Shown here piece by piece: positions 34,627-42,301 of a DNA stretch of 64,000 bases. The stretch is from assembly GCF_026261605.1 (NCBI RefSeq), contig NZ_CP102486.1:1178001-1242000 (forward strand), read 5' to 3'. Source of the DNA: Dechloromonas sp. A34. Its GTDB lineage: Bacteria; Pseudomonadota; Gammaproteobacteria; Burkholderiales; Rhodocyclaceae. The notes under the pieces were generated by a model. It saw only the letters and a program-made list of their open reading frames with translations. It was not told the origin of the DNA and did not search any database. A program made the position numbers and the translations under genes. Each line of letters opens with the position of its first letter. Within the stretch, counting starts at the first letter, position 1.

Positions 34627-35919
34627 GTGTCCGAACAGCTGATCCGGGCGGTCCTGATCGCCCTGCTCGCCGCACTCTTTGCCTTGCCGGTCGGATATTT
34701 CGTGGCCCCCTGGATGGGTTGGGCCATTTTCTGCGCCGGCCTCGGCTTGCAGATGGTCTTTCATTTCCGCAATTTCACCCGTCTCGACCAATGGTCGAAG
34801 GCGCCGGTCGTCGACAGCAGCCTGGAAGGCGAGGGCGCCTGGGACGGCATCTTCGGCCGGCTCTACCGCCATGAAAAGGATCTGCGCAACCAGATCGCGG
34901 TCCGCGACGAGGAAATTTCCCGGGTCATCGCCGCCGTTCAGGCGCTGACCGACGGCGTCGTCTCGCTCGACCTGAACAACCAGATCGTTTTCTGCAACAC
35001 CACGGCGGAAGCGCAACTCGGCCTCGTCCTGCGCGTCGATCAGGGTCAGCCCATCGTCAATCTGGTGCGCCAACCCGAGTTCGTCGCCTACCTGGACGCC
35101 GAAGATTTCTCGCGGCCGCTGACCCTGCGCTCGGAGCGCAGCGAGGATCGCGTGCTCTCGATCTACGTCATTCCCTATGCCGGCAACCGGCGGCTGATGC
35201 AGATCAAGGACGTGACGCAGACCGACCGCCTCGACCGCATGCGCCGCGATTTCGTGGCCAACGTCTCGCACGAGTTGCGCACGCCGCTGACCGTGCTCGC
35301 CGGTTTTCTCGAAACCCTGCAGGAAATCGAGCTCGACCGTGAGGAGCGTGATCGCTATCTGACGATGATGGCCGAACAGTCCAAGCGCATGGAATCGATC
35401 GTCCAGGATCTGCTGACCCTGTCCTCCATCGAGTCGGCGCCGCCGCCGGCCAACGAAGTGGTCGACATGGCGAATCTGATCGACAAGCTGCGCCGCGACG
35501 CCGAGGCGCTCTCGGCCGGCCGCCATCGCGTCGTCGTCGAAACCGAGGGGCACAGCGACCTGCGCGGCTCGGAGCCGGAGCTGGTCAGCGCTTTCGGCAA
35601 TCTGGTGGCCAATGCGGTGCGCTATACGCCGGCCGGCGGTACCGTTTCGATCAGCTGGAAGACTTCGCCCCAAGGCGCCGAATTCGCGGTGCAGGATACC
35701 GGCATCGGCATCGACGCCAAGCACATTCCGCGGCTGACCGAACGCTTCTACCGCGTCGACCGCGGGCGTTCGCGCGATGCCGGCGGCACCGGCCTCGGCC
35801 TGGCCATCGTCAAGCATTCGCTGAACCGCCACCAGGCGCAACTCAACATCAGGAGCACGCCGGGGGTGGGCAGCCGTTTCGCCTGCAGCTTTCCGGCCAG
35901 CCGCGTGGCCGGGGCCTGA
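34627..35919 (+). CDS. phoR: phosphate regulon sensor histidine kinase PhoR
   Basis: 430 residues, GTG start 5 bases after phoB. Two N-terminal hydrophobic segments (~6-24 and ~28-46, LFALPVGYFVAPWMGWAIFCAG) with almost no periplasmic loop, a PAS domain (~90-195, DGVVSLDLNNQIVFCN), HisKA with NVSHELRTPL, and the ATPase part with NLVANAVRYTP, VQDTGIGI and GGTGLGLAIVKH. This architecture, without an external sensor, is standard for PhoR, which senses phosphate through Pst and PhoU. Confidence 0.95.
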   Translation: MSEQLIRAVLIALLAALFALPVGYFVAPWMGWAIFCAGLGLQMVFHFRNFTRLDQWSKAPVVDSSLEGEGAWDGIFGRLYRHEKDLRNQIAVRDEEISRVIAAVQALTDGVVSLDLNNQIVFCNTTAEAQLGLVLRVDQGQPIVNLVRQPEFVAYLDAEDFSRPLTLRSERSEDRVLSIYVIPYAGNRRLMQIKDVTQTDRLDRMRRDFVANVSHELRTPLTVLAGFLETLQEIELDREERDRYLTMMAEQSKRMESIVQDLLTLSSIESAPPPANEVVDMANLIDKLRRDAEALSAGRHRVVVETEGHSDLRGSEPELVSAFGNLVANAVRYTPAGGTVSISWKTSPQGAEFAVQDTGIGIDAKHIPRLTERFYRVDRGRSRDAGGTGLGLAIVKHSLNRHQAQLNIRSTPGVGSRFACSFPASRVAGA

Positions 35920-35952
35920 GCAACCGGTTCAATCCGGCTCGGGCTTTGCCGT

Positions 35953-37152
35953 TCAGCCGGCGACCGGCTTCACTTTGCTCGCCGCCAGCTTGGCGCGTTC
36001 CCGGGCCTGCTCCACGCAGTCGCCATTGGCGATGGCGACGCCCATGCGGCGCTTCTTGAAGGATTCCGGCTTGCCGAACAGGCGGAGGTCGGTGCGTGGG
36101 ACGGCCAGCGCCTGCTCGATGCCTTCGAAGGCGATCCCGGCCGCCTCCATGCCGCCGTAAATGACGGCCGAGGCGCCCGCCTCGCGCAGGGCCGTGTCGA
36201 CCGGCAAGCCGAGAATGGCGCGGGCGTGCAGTTCGAATTCGGAGAAGCGCTGCGAGCACAGCGTGACCAGTCCGGTGTCGTGGGGCCGCGGACTGACTTC
36301 GGAGAAACAGACCATGTCGCCCTTGACGAACAATTCGACGCCGAACAGGCCACGGCCGCCGAGATTGCCGGTGACGGCGGCGGCGATGCTCTGGGCGCGC
36401 TCCAGCGCAACCGGCGACATCGGATGCGGTTGCCAGGATTCGACATAGTCGCCGGCGACCTGGATGTGGCCGATCGGGTCGCAGAAATAGGTCTGGACGA
36501 CGCCGTTCTCGTCGCGGGCGCGCACGGTGAGCAAGGTGATTTCGTAATCGAACTCGACGAAACCCTCGACGATGACCCGCCCCTGGTTGACCCGGCCGCC
36601 GCTGGCTGCGGTGTCCCAGGCCGCCTGCACGTCCTGGGGTCCCTTGAGCAGCGACTGACCCTTGCCGGAAGACGACATCACCGGCTTGACGATGCACGGA
36701 TAGCCGATGTCGCTGTCGATCGCCATCTGCAGTTCGCGCAGCGAGTCGGCGAAGCGGTAGGGCGAGGTCGGCAGGCCGAGGGTCTCGGCCGCCAGCCGGC
36801 GGATACCTTCGCGGTTCATCGTCAGCTTGGTGGCGCGGGCGGTCGGGATGACCTCGGCCAGACCTTCGGCTTCGATCCTGACCAGCATGTCGGTGGCGAT
36901 GGCTTCGATTTCCGGCACGATCAGGTGCGGTTTTTCCAGTTCGACCAGGCGGTGCAGGGCGGCGCCGTCGGTCATCGAAATAACGTGGGAACGGTGGGCG
37001 ACCTGGTGGCCGGGCGCATTTTCATAGCGGTCGACGGCGATCACTTCGACGCCGAGGCGTTGCAAGGCGATGATCACCTCCTTGCCGAGTTCGCCGGCGC
37101 CGAGAAGCATGACGCGCAGGGCGCCGGGGGAAAGCGGGGTGCCGATTTTCAT
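35953..37152 (-). CDS. purT: formate-dependent phosphoribosylglycinamide formyltransferase
   Basis: ATP-grasp enzyme converting GAR plus formate and ATP to formyl-GAR in purine synthesis. The 399-residue length is normal. The N-terminal part has [20 protein letters not shown] and [19 protein letters not shown]; the ATP-grasp core has [13 protein letters not shown], and the C-terminal part [14 protein letters not shown] and [16 protein letters not shown]. The ATG at 37152 has AGGAGT upstream; the frame open to 37221 is not conserved. Convergent with phoR. Divergent from the 37300 gene. Confidence 0.97.
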   Translation of the reverse strand: MKIGTPLSPGALRVMLLGAGELGKEVIIALQRLGVEVIAVDRYENAPGHQVAHRSHVISMTDGAALHRLVELEKPHLIVPEIEAIATDMLVRIEAEGLAEVIPTARATKLTMNREGIRRLAAETLGLPTSPYRFADSLRELQMAIDSDIGYPCIVKPVMSSSGKGQSLLKGPQDVQAAWDTAASGGRVNQGRVIVEGFVEFDYEITLLTVRARDENGVVQTYFCDPIGHIQVAGDYVESWQPHPMSPVALERAQSIAAAVTGNLGGRGLFGVELFVKGDMVCFSEVSPRPHDTGLVTLCSQRFSEFELHARAILGLPVDTALREAGASAVIYGGMEAAGIAFEGIEQALAVPRTDLRLFGKPESFKKRRMGVAIANGDCVEQARERAKLAASKVKPVAG

Positions 37153-37299
37153 GAGGACTCCTGAAGTGTCCAAGCCGGTTGCACAAGCGATGGTGTTGCC
37201 GTACCGCGTCGAGCGGCCCACTTAATTAAGATTGGGTAGGCAGGGGGGCGCTATCTCGCTACAATGAAATAACATTATAACTAAAGTGGTATCACCACC

Positions 37300-38139
37300 G
37301 TGCTCAGGACATTCCTCGGCTACGGGCTGTGGCTGGTCAGTCTGCTGGTCGCCGCGCCCGCCGCTGGACAAGAGGTCGCTCCGCTGCGTCTTGCCGTGCA
37401 TCCTTACGCCAGCACGCTGGCCCTGATCAATACCCATCGGCCGTTGCAACAATACTTGGCGGCTCGCTTGGGCCGGCCCGTCGAGTTCTACACGGCGCCC
37501 AATTTCGACGGTTTTGTCGATGCGCTGCTCGCCGGCAGCTACGACATCGCGATCAGTCCGCCGCATTTTGCCGTGATGGCGATGGACAAGGACTACGTGC
37601 CGCTGGTGCATTACCGGTCGCGACTGGAACCGCTACTGGTCGTCCGTTCGGCCAGCCCGATTCGTCAGCCGGCGGATTTTCGCGGCAAGCAGATTGCAAT
37701 GGCCGACCGGACATCTTTCATTCGTCTGGTTGCGGTCAAGTGGCTGGCCGACAACGGCCTGATTGCCGGTCGCGACTACCAGATCGTCGAACGTCCGAGT
37801 CACGGCGCGACGGTAGCAGCCACTGCGGCCGGCGAGGTAGATGCCGGTCTGGCGACCGCAACGGCGCTCAAACAGTTGCCGTCCGACCTCCAGCAGCAGG
37901 TGCGCATCATCAATACCGGGCAGCGCTTTCCGCATCTGTTCACGATGGCGCATCGCCGACTCGGCGAGCCATTGATTGCGCGGCTGAAGAGCGCGCTGCT
38001 CGCCTTCCCGGAGACCGACGAAGGTCGGCAGTTCATGGAAAAAAGCGCCTATCTCGGCTATGAGGCGATTTCCGCTGAAGAAATCAGCGTCATGAAACCC
38101 TATGTCGAGACTTACCGGCGGATGGACGACCGTCGCTGA
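37300..38139 (+). CDS. PhnD-like periplasmic phosphate/phosphonate-type binding protein
   Basis: A 279-residue periplasmic binding protein (type 2) with a GTG start and signal peptide (FLGYGLWLVSLLVAAPAAG). PhnD-family traits: RLAVHPYASTLALINTHRPLQQYL, FYTAPNFDGFVDALLAGSYDIAISPPHFAVMA, and GKQIAMADRTSFIRLVAVKWL, with the pattern 'G...A.....SGs.....l' degenerate. No transporter genes are adjacent; instead the stop overlaps the start of a membrane GGDEF/EAL protein (TGATG). It therefore more likely serves as a ligand sensor feeding that protein. The ligand may be a phosphonate, phosphite or other oxyanion; the sequence does not tell. Confidence 0.82.
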   Translation: MLRTFLGYGLWLVSLLVAAPAAGQEVAPLRLAVHPYASTLALINTHRPLQQYLAARLGRPVEFYTAPNFDGFVDALLAGSYDIAISPPHFAVMAMDKDYVPLVHYRSRLEPLLVVRSASPIRQPADFRGKQIAMADRTSFIRLVAVKWLADNGLIAGRDYQIVERPSHGATVAATAAGEVDAGLATATALKQLPSDLQQQVRIINTGQRFPHLFTMAHRRLGEPLIARLKSALLAFPETDEGRQFMEKSAYLGYEAISAEEISVMKPYVETYRRMDDRR

Positions 38140-40676
38140 TGGCGTTGTCCTTCAAACGATCCCTGCGCTTTCGCCTGCTCTTTGTCAGCCTGCTGATCGT
38201 GGCCGTGATGCTGGCGGTCCTGGTCGGCAACAGTGCCCGCCTGATCAGCCAGCACCTGACGCACCAGGCCGAAGTCCGCATCCAGGCCATCGAGCTGGCC
38301 TACAAGACGGCACTGGCGGTGCCGCTGGCCTCCCGCGACTATCCGACCCTGCGCGACATTCTCGAGGGCTGGAAAGGGGCCGAGGATATCCGCTATCTCG
38401 CGGTCGCCGACAACCAGGGGAAGGTGCTGGTCGCCGTCGGCTGGGATCCGGCCAAGCCCCTGCCCGAGCCGTCGGCCCTCAGTGCCGGCAGCGAGGTCAT
38501 CCATGTCGCTTTCCCGGTCGAATACCAGGGGGCGTATTACGGGCGCGTGCACTACGGACTTTCCTCTGACTTCCTGCGCGATGCCCGGGCAGCGCTGTTC
38601 AAGCAGAGCGTCAGCATCGCCCTGATCGAATTGAGCCTCACCTTCCTGTTGCTGCTGCTTACCGGCTACTGGCTGACCCGTGGCTTCTCGGCGCTGACCC
38701 ACGCCAGCGAGCGGATCGGCCAGGGCGATTACGCGGTTCGGGTGGCGCTCCACGGCGACGATGAAATCACGGCCGTCGGCCGCAGCTTCAATGCCATGGC
38801 GGCCGGCGTCGAGGAGCGGATTGGACAGCTCGCCGAGAGCGAACAGCGTTTCCGCGCCATCGCCGACTATACCTATGGCTGGGAGAGCTGGTTCGGTGCG
38901 GATGGTCACTTGCGCTGGGTAAATCCGGCGGTCGAGCGGATGACCGGCTACGCCGTACGCGATTGCATGGCGATGGCGGATTTCCCGTTGCCACTGGTGC
39001 ATCCCGCCGACCGCGACCTGCTGCGCCGCCACCAGGAACAGGCGCTGGCCGGGCGGACCGGACAGGATCTCGAGTTCCGGGTGCTGACCCGCGACGGCCG
39101 CAGCTTGTGGGTAGCGATGGCCTGGCAGCCGATCTTCGGCAACCAGGGCGAGAGCCTCGGTTATCGGGCGAGTATCCGCGACATCTCGCTGCAACACAGT
39201 GCCAACGAAGAACTGCTTTACGCAGCGGCGCACGATGCGCTGACCGGACTGAACAATCGCCGCGCCTTCGAAGACGAGCTGGCCCGCGAACTGGCCGCCT
39301 TCGGCTCGGCCAGCGGGCCGCTGATTGTTTTTTACATCGACCTCGACCAGTTCAAGGTGATCAACGACAGCTGTGGTCACTCGGCTGGTGACGCCTTCCT
39401 GCAGCATCTGGCACGCCTCATGGAGGCGCGCTTCTCGTTCGGCTTCCTGGCCCGCCTGGGCGGCGACGAATTCGGCATGATCCTGGCCGGCATCGAGCTC
39501 GATGAAGCCGAGCGCCGTGCCCAGCACATCATCGACGACATCCGGACCCTGCCTTTTGTCTGGGAAGGGCGTTCCTTCCGGATCGGCGCCAGTATCGGCA
39601 TCGCCGTCGCCTCGCCGCAGATCGCCAGTGGCACCGACCTGCTGATCGCCGCCGATACCGCCTGTTACGCCGCCAAGGAGCGCGGCCGCAATCGTGCCCA
39701 GGTCTTCATCCCGGACGATCAGTACTTCCGCGAGCGCAAGGCGGATTTCCTCTCGTTGACGCAAATTTCGGACGCCCTGGCGCGCAACCGGCTGCTGCTT
39801 TACGGTCAGCGTATCGTGCCGCTGCACGACGGCGTCGAGCCTTATGCCGAAGTGCTGGTTCGCATGCATGGCGACGATGGCAGCATCATCCCGCCCGGCC
39901 GCTTCATTCCGGCCGCCGAGCGCTACGGCATGATGCCGCTGATCGATCGCTGGGTGATCGACGCCACCTGTGCCCGGATCGCCGCCTGGCAGGCCGAGGG
40001 GCTGAGCGCGCCGCGCCTGCACATCAACCTTTCCGGCCTGACGCTCGCCGATCCCGGTCTCGAGGAATATATCGAGTTCGTCTTCCGCGAGTATGGCATC
40101 CAGCCGCAGCGGGTCGGCTTCGAGATCACCGAAAGCTGCGCCATCGCCCAGCTCGACATGGCGCTCGGCTTCATCGAGTTCTGCCGAGAGATCGGCTGCG
40201 AACTGGCGCTTGACGATTTCGGCAGCGGCCTGTCGAGCTTCGCTTACCTGAAGCGTTTCAAGGTGCACTCGTTGAAAATCGACGGCATGTTCGTCAAGAA
40301 TGCCGATAACGACGGCGACGACCGGGCGGTGATCGAAACCATCGTTCGTCTGGCCCAGCACAAGAAGCTGCATACGGTGGCCGAATTCGTCGGTAGCCAG
40401 GCCGTGCTCGATACTGTGCGCGCCCTGGGGCGGACTACGGCCAGGGCTTCCATCTGCACGTGCCGGAGCCCCTGGATAACCTGGTGCGTCTGGCGATTGA
40501 CAAGCAATCCTCCGGCTTACGATAATCCAGGCATCTGCGGGAGAGAGAGTCCTGGATTTCCGGACTCCGCCGAAGGCGCAAACTCCCATAATCGCTCAGG
40601 CATGCTGAACCGCAGAAATGATTCGCCGGCTGGAGAGAAGTTGCCTTGGCAACTCACCGAAGGGGCAGGCTCGTAA
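38139..40676 (+). CDS. membrane HAMP-PAS-GGDEF-EAL protein, frameshifted near the C-terminus
   Basis: Literal frame 845 residues. Order: membrane helix (~10-32), periplasmic domain (~33-160), membrane helix (~163-185), HAMP (~186-240), PAS (~245-355), GGDEF (~365-520, intact RLGGDEF) and EAL (~530-770; EVLVRM instead of EALVRW, but NLSG, EITES, LDDFGSG, LKIDGMFV and VAEFV present). After VRALG the frame is wrong: the expected DYGQGFHLHVPEPL ending is encoded in the next frame and stops at 40525. A single extra G in the GGGG run at 40427-40430 restores it. As read, translation runs into the glycine riboswitch, which is surely not native. Coupled to the PhnD-like gene upstream by a one-base overlap. 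Confidence 0.85.
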   Translation: MALSFKRSLRFRLLFVSLLIVAVMLAVLVGNSARLISQHLTHQAEVRIQAIELAYKTALAVPLASRDYPTLRDILEGWKGAEDIRYLAVADNQGKVLVAVGWDPAKPLPEPSALSAGSEVIHVAFPVEYQGAYYGRVHYGLSSDFLRDARAALFKQSVSIALIELSLTFLLLLLTGYWLTRGFSALTHASERIGQGDYAVRVALHGDDEITAVGRSFNAMAAGVEERIGQLAESEQRFRAIADYTYGWESWFGADGHLRWVNPAVERMTGYAVRDCMAMADFPLPLVHPADRDLLRRHQEQALAGRTGQDLEFRVLTRDGRSLWVAMAWQPIFGNQGESLGYRASIRDISLQHSANEELLYAAAHDALTGLNNRRAFEDELARELAAFGSASGPLIVFYIDLDQFKVINDSCGHSAGDAFLQHLARLMEARFSFGFLARLGGDEFGMILAGIELDEAERRAQHIIDDIRTLPFVWEGRSFRIGASIGIAVASPQIASGTDLLIAADTACYAAKERGRNRAQVFIPDDQYFRERKADFLSLTQISDALARNRLLLYGQRIVPLHDGVEPYAEVLVRMHGDDGSIIPPGRFIPAAERYGMMPLIDRWVIDATCARIAAWQAEGLSAPRLHINLSGLTLADPGLEEYIEFVFREYGIQPQRVGFEITESCAIAQLDMALGFIEFCREIGCELALDDFGSGLSSFAYLKRFKVHSLKIDGMFVKNADNDGDDRAVIETIVRLAQHKKLHTVAEFVGSQAVLDTVRALGRTTARASICTCRSPWITWCVWRLTSNPPAYDNPGICGRESPGFPDSAEGANSHNRSGMLNRRNDSPAGEKLPWQLTEGAGS

Positions 40677-40720
40677 CGGGCTGAAACTCTCAGGTAAAAG
40701 GACAGGGGGAGAGGCGTCGC
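40535..40720 (+). promoter_or_regulatory. tandem glycine riboswitch
   Basis: Two consecutive gcvT-type aptamers. Aptamer 1 is closed by CTGCGG (40535-40540) with CCGCAG (40610-40615) and contains GGGAGAGAG, GCCGAAGGCGCAAACTCCC and GCTCAGGCA. Aptamer 2 (about 40630-40715) contains TGGAGAGAAG, CACCGAAGGGGCA, AAACTCTCAGGTAAAAGGACA and GGGGGAGA. (The fourth of these is 40684-40704 in part.) The motifs 'CCGAAGG.GCAA' and 'AAACTCTCAGGTA..GGACAG' are diagnostic. It precedes a glycine-transporter family gene whose start is ~47 bases after the second aptamer. A further hairpin (AGAAG/CTTCT with ACTCG/CGAGT, 40721-40744) lies between aptamer 2 and the ribosome binding site and could be the expression platform. 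Confidence 0.92.
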
Positions 40721-40766
40721 AGAAGCACTCGATTCGAGTCTTCTGATCTTTGACGGAGTCCTCCCG

Positions 40767-41435
40767 ATGTTAGAAAGTCTCGCCCTCGTTTTTCAGCCCC
40801 TCGCCACTAAGCAATTCGACCTGCTGCTGGTCGTCTATCTTGTCGCCATCGCCGCCGAAGCCATGTCCGGTGCGCTGGCGGCAGGACGTCGCAACATGGA
40901 CATCTTCGGGGTGGCCGTGATTGCATTCGTTACCGCTCTTGGCGGTGGAACGATCCGCGATGTGGTCCTCGGCAACTTCCCGATCGGCTGGACGCAACAT
41001 CCCGAATACGTCTATCTCGTGATCCTGGCAGGTTTGGCGACTACCTTGCTGGCCAGGTTCATGCACCACATGAAAGGCCTCTTCCTGATGCTGGATGCGA
41101 TGGGCCTGGTTGCCTTCTCGCTGATCGGCTGCAATGTCGCCCTGCAACTGGATTACCCGGTGGTCGTCGTCATCATGGCCGGCATGCTGACCGGGATCTG
41201 CGGCGGCATCCTGCGCGACGTGTTGTGCAACCAGGTGCCGGTGGTTTTCTGCCGCGAGCTTTATGCCAGCGTCTCGCTCTTCGTTTGCGCACTTTTTCTT
41301 GCATTGCGGTCATTCGGCATCGATGCCGACCTCAATACGCTGGTCTGTTTCATCGTCGGCTTCGGATTTCGCATGCTGGCGCTGCGGTTTGGTTGGAAGC
41401 TTCCAACTTTTTCCTACCAGCAGCGATGGGATTAG
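40767..41435 (+). CDS. TRIC / glycine-transporter (UPF0126) family membrane protein
   Basis: 222-residue integral membrane protein with the two-fold repeated UPF0126 (PF03458) domain. Repeat 1 has AIAAEAMSGALAAGRRNMDIFG and ALGGGTIRDVVLG; repeat 2 has DAMGLVAFSLIGCNVAL and GMLTGICGGILRDVLCNQVPVVF. The GGGxxRDV motif in each repeat is the hallmark of bacterial TRIC channels. About seven membrane helices. Proteins of this family under glycine riboswitch control have been interpreted as glycine transporters, and the tandem riboswitch directly upstream supports a role in glycine movement here. ATG at 40767 follows GGAG. Confidence 0.9.
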   Translation: MLESLALVFQPLATKQFDLLLVVYLVAIAAEAMSGALAAGRRNMDIFGVAVIAFVTALGGGTIRDVVLGNFPIGWTQHPEYVYLVILAGLATTLLARFMHHMKGLFLMLDAMGLVAFSLIGCNVALQLDYPVVVVIMAGMLTGICGGILRDVLCNQVPVVFCRELYASVSLFVCALFLALRSFGIDADLNTLVCFIVGFGFRMLALRFGWKLPTFSYQQRWD

Positions 41436-41453
41436 TGCCAGTGATTTGACCTC

Positions 41454-41509
41454 CTGTAACCGTCCGGTCATCCGGGCGTCACGAACCCTTCATTGGCGGC
41501 CGCTATCCT
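41454..41509 (+). promoter_or_regulatory. four-unit Pho box and -10 of the phosphoesterase-glycosyltransferase operon
   Basis: CTGTAAC (41454), CGGTCAT (41465), GCGTCAC (41476) and CCTTCAT (41487) recur with an exact 11-base period, i.e. two abutting Pho boxes in direct repeat. TATCCT (41504-41509) lies 10 bases after the last unit, the usual position of the -10 in PhoB promoters. The predicted transcription start coincides with the ATG of the next gene at 41516. Confidence 0.82.
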
Positions 41510-41515
41510 GCGGTC

Positions 41516-42301
41516 ATGCCCAAGGTCAGATCAGTTTTTCTCTCCGACATCCACCTCGGCACGCGGGCGTGCCAGGCGGATCGCCTGCTCGATTTCCTGC
41601 GTGAATACCCGGCCGAACAGACCTATCTGATCGGCGACATCATCGATTTCTGGGCGATGAGCCGCAGCATCCACTGGTCGCCGGCCCAGAACACGGTGGT
41701 TCAGAAGCTGCTGCGCCGGGCCCGTCACGGTGATCGCGTCGTCTTCATCCCCGGTAACCATGACGAGGCGCTGCGCGACTATTGCGGCATCGTTTTCGGC
41801 GATGTCGAGGTAGTCGACGAACTGATTCACGAAACGGCCGACGGCCGGCGCTTCCTGCTCATTCATGGCGACGTTTTCGATCAGGTGACGCGCCACCACC
41901 GCTGGGTGGCGGTGCTCGGCGACAAGGCCTACGACCTGCTGGTCCGCCTCAATCTGCTGCTCTCTTGGGGGCGGCGCAAGCTCGGGCTGTCCGGCTACTG
42001 GTCGCTGGCCGGCTACGCCAAGCGCAAGGTCAAGACGGCGCTGAATTTCATCTTCGATTTCGAGGATTCGGCCATTCACCATGCCCGCGAGCGCGGCCTG
42101 GATGGCGTCATCTGCGGCCACATCCACTGGGCCACGATCCGCGAGATCGATGGCCTGAGCTACGTCAATTGCGGCGACTGGGTAGATTCCTGCACCGCCA
42201 TCGTCGAACACTTCGACGGCCGTCTCGAACTGGTCGCCTGGGGCATGCGCAGCATGGTTCCGGCGCTGTCGGCGCCGGTCGTATTACATGCCGAGGTCTG
42301 A
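41516..42301 (+). CDS. calcineurin-like metallophosphoesterase (PlcP / UDP-diacylglucosamine hydrolase-like)
   Basis: 261 residues with a complete dimetal phosphoesterase site: FLSDIHLGTR, LIGDIIDFW, IPGNHDEALRD, LIHGDVFD and CGHIHWA. The sequence type (LLDFLREYPAEQTYLIGDII, YWSLAGYAKRKVKTALNFI) is the branch usually annotated as UDP-2,3-diacylglucosamine hydrolase but which includes the PlcP phospholipase C of alphaproteobacterial lipid remodelling. Two features favour the PlcP role: a Pho box directly upstream and a glycosyltransferase gene abutting downstream. No ribosome binding site is seen; the message may be leaderless. A lipid A role (LpxH-like) is the alternative. Confidence 0.86.
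   Translation: MPKVRSVFLSDIHLGTRACQADRLLDFLREYPAEQTYLIGDIIDFWAMSRSIHWSPAQNTVVQKLLRRARHGDRVVFIPGNHDEALRDYCGIVFGDVEVVDELIHETADGRRFLLIHGDVFDQVTRHHRWVAVLGDKAYDLLVRLNLLLSWGRRKLGLSGYWSLAGYAKRKVKTALNFIFDFEDSAIHHARERGLDGVICGHIHWATIREIDGLSYVNCGDWVDSCTAIVEHFDGRLELVAWGMRSMVPALSAPVVLHAEV

Noticed and set aside
38112..40589. 825-residue minus-strand frame
   Set aside because: Antisense to the GGDEF/EAL gene; no recognisable domain, typical shadow composition.
41516..42301. Straight assignment as lpxH
   Set aside because: The sequence belongs to the same broad family, but the Pho box and the coupled glycosyltransferase favour a PlcP-like phospholipase role; left without a symbol.
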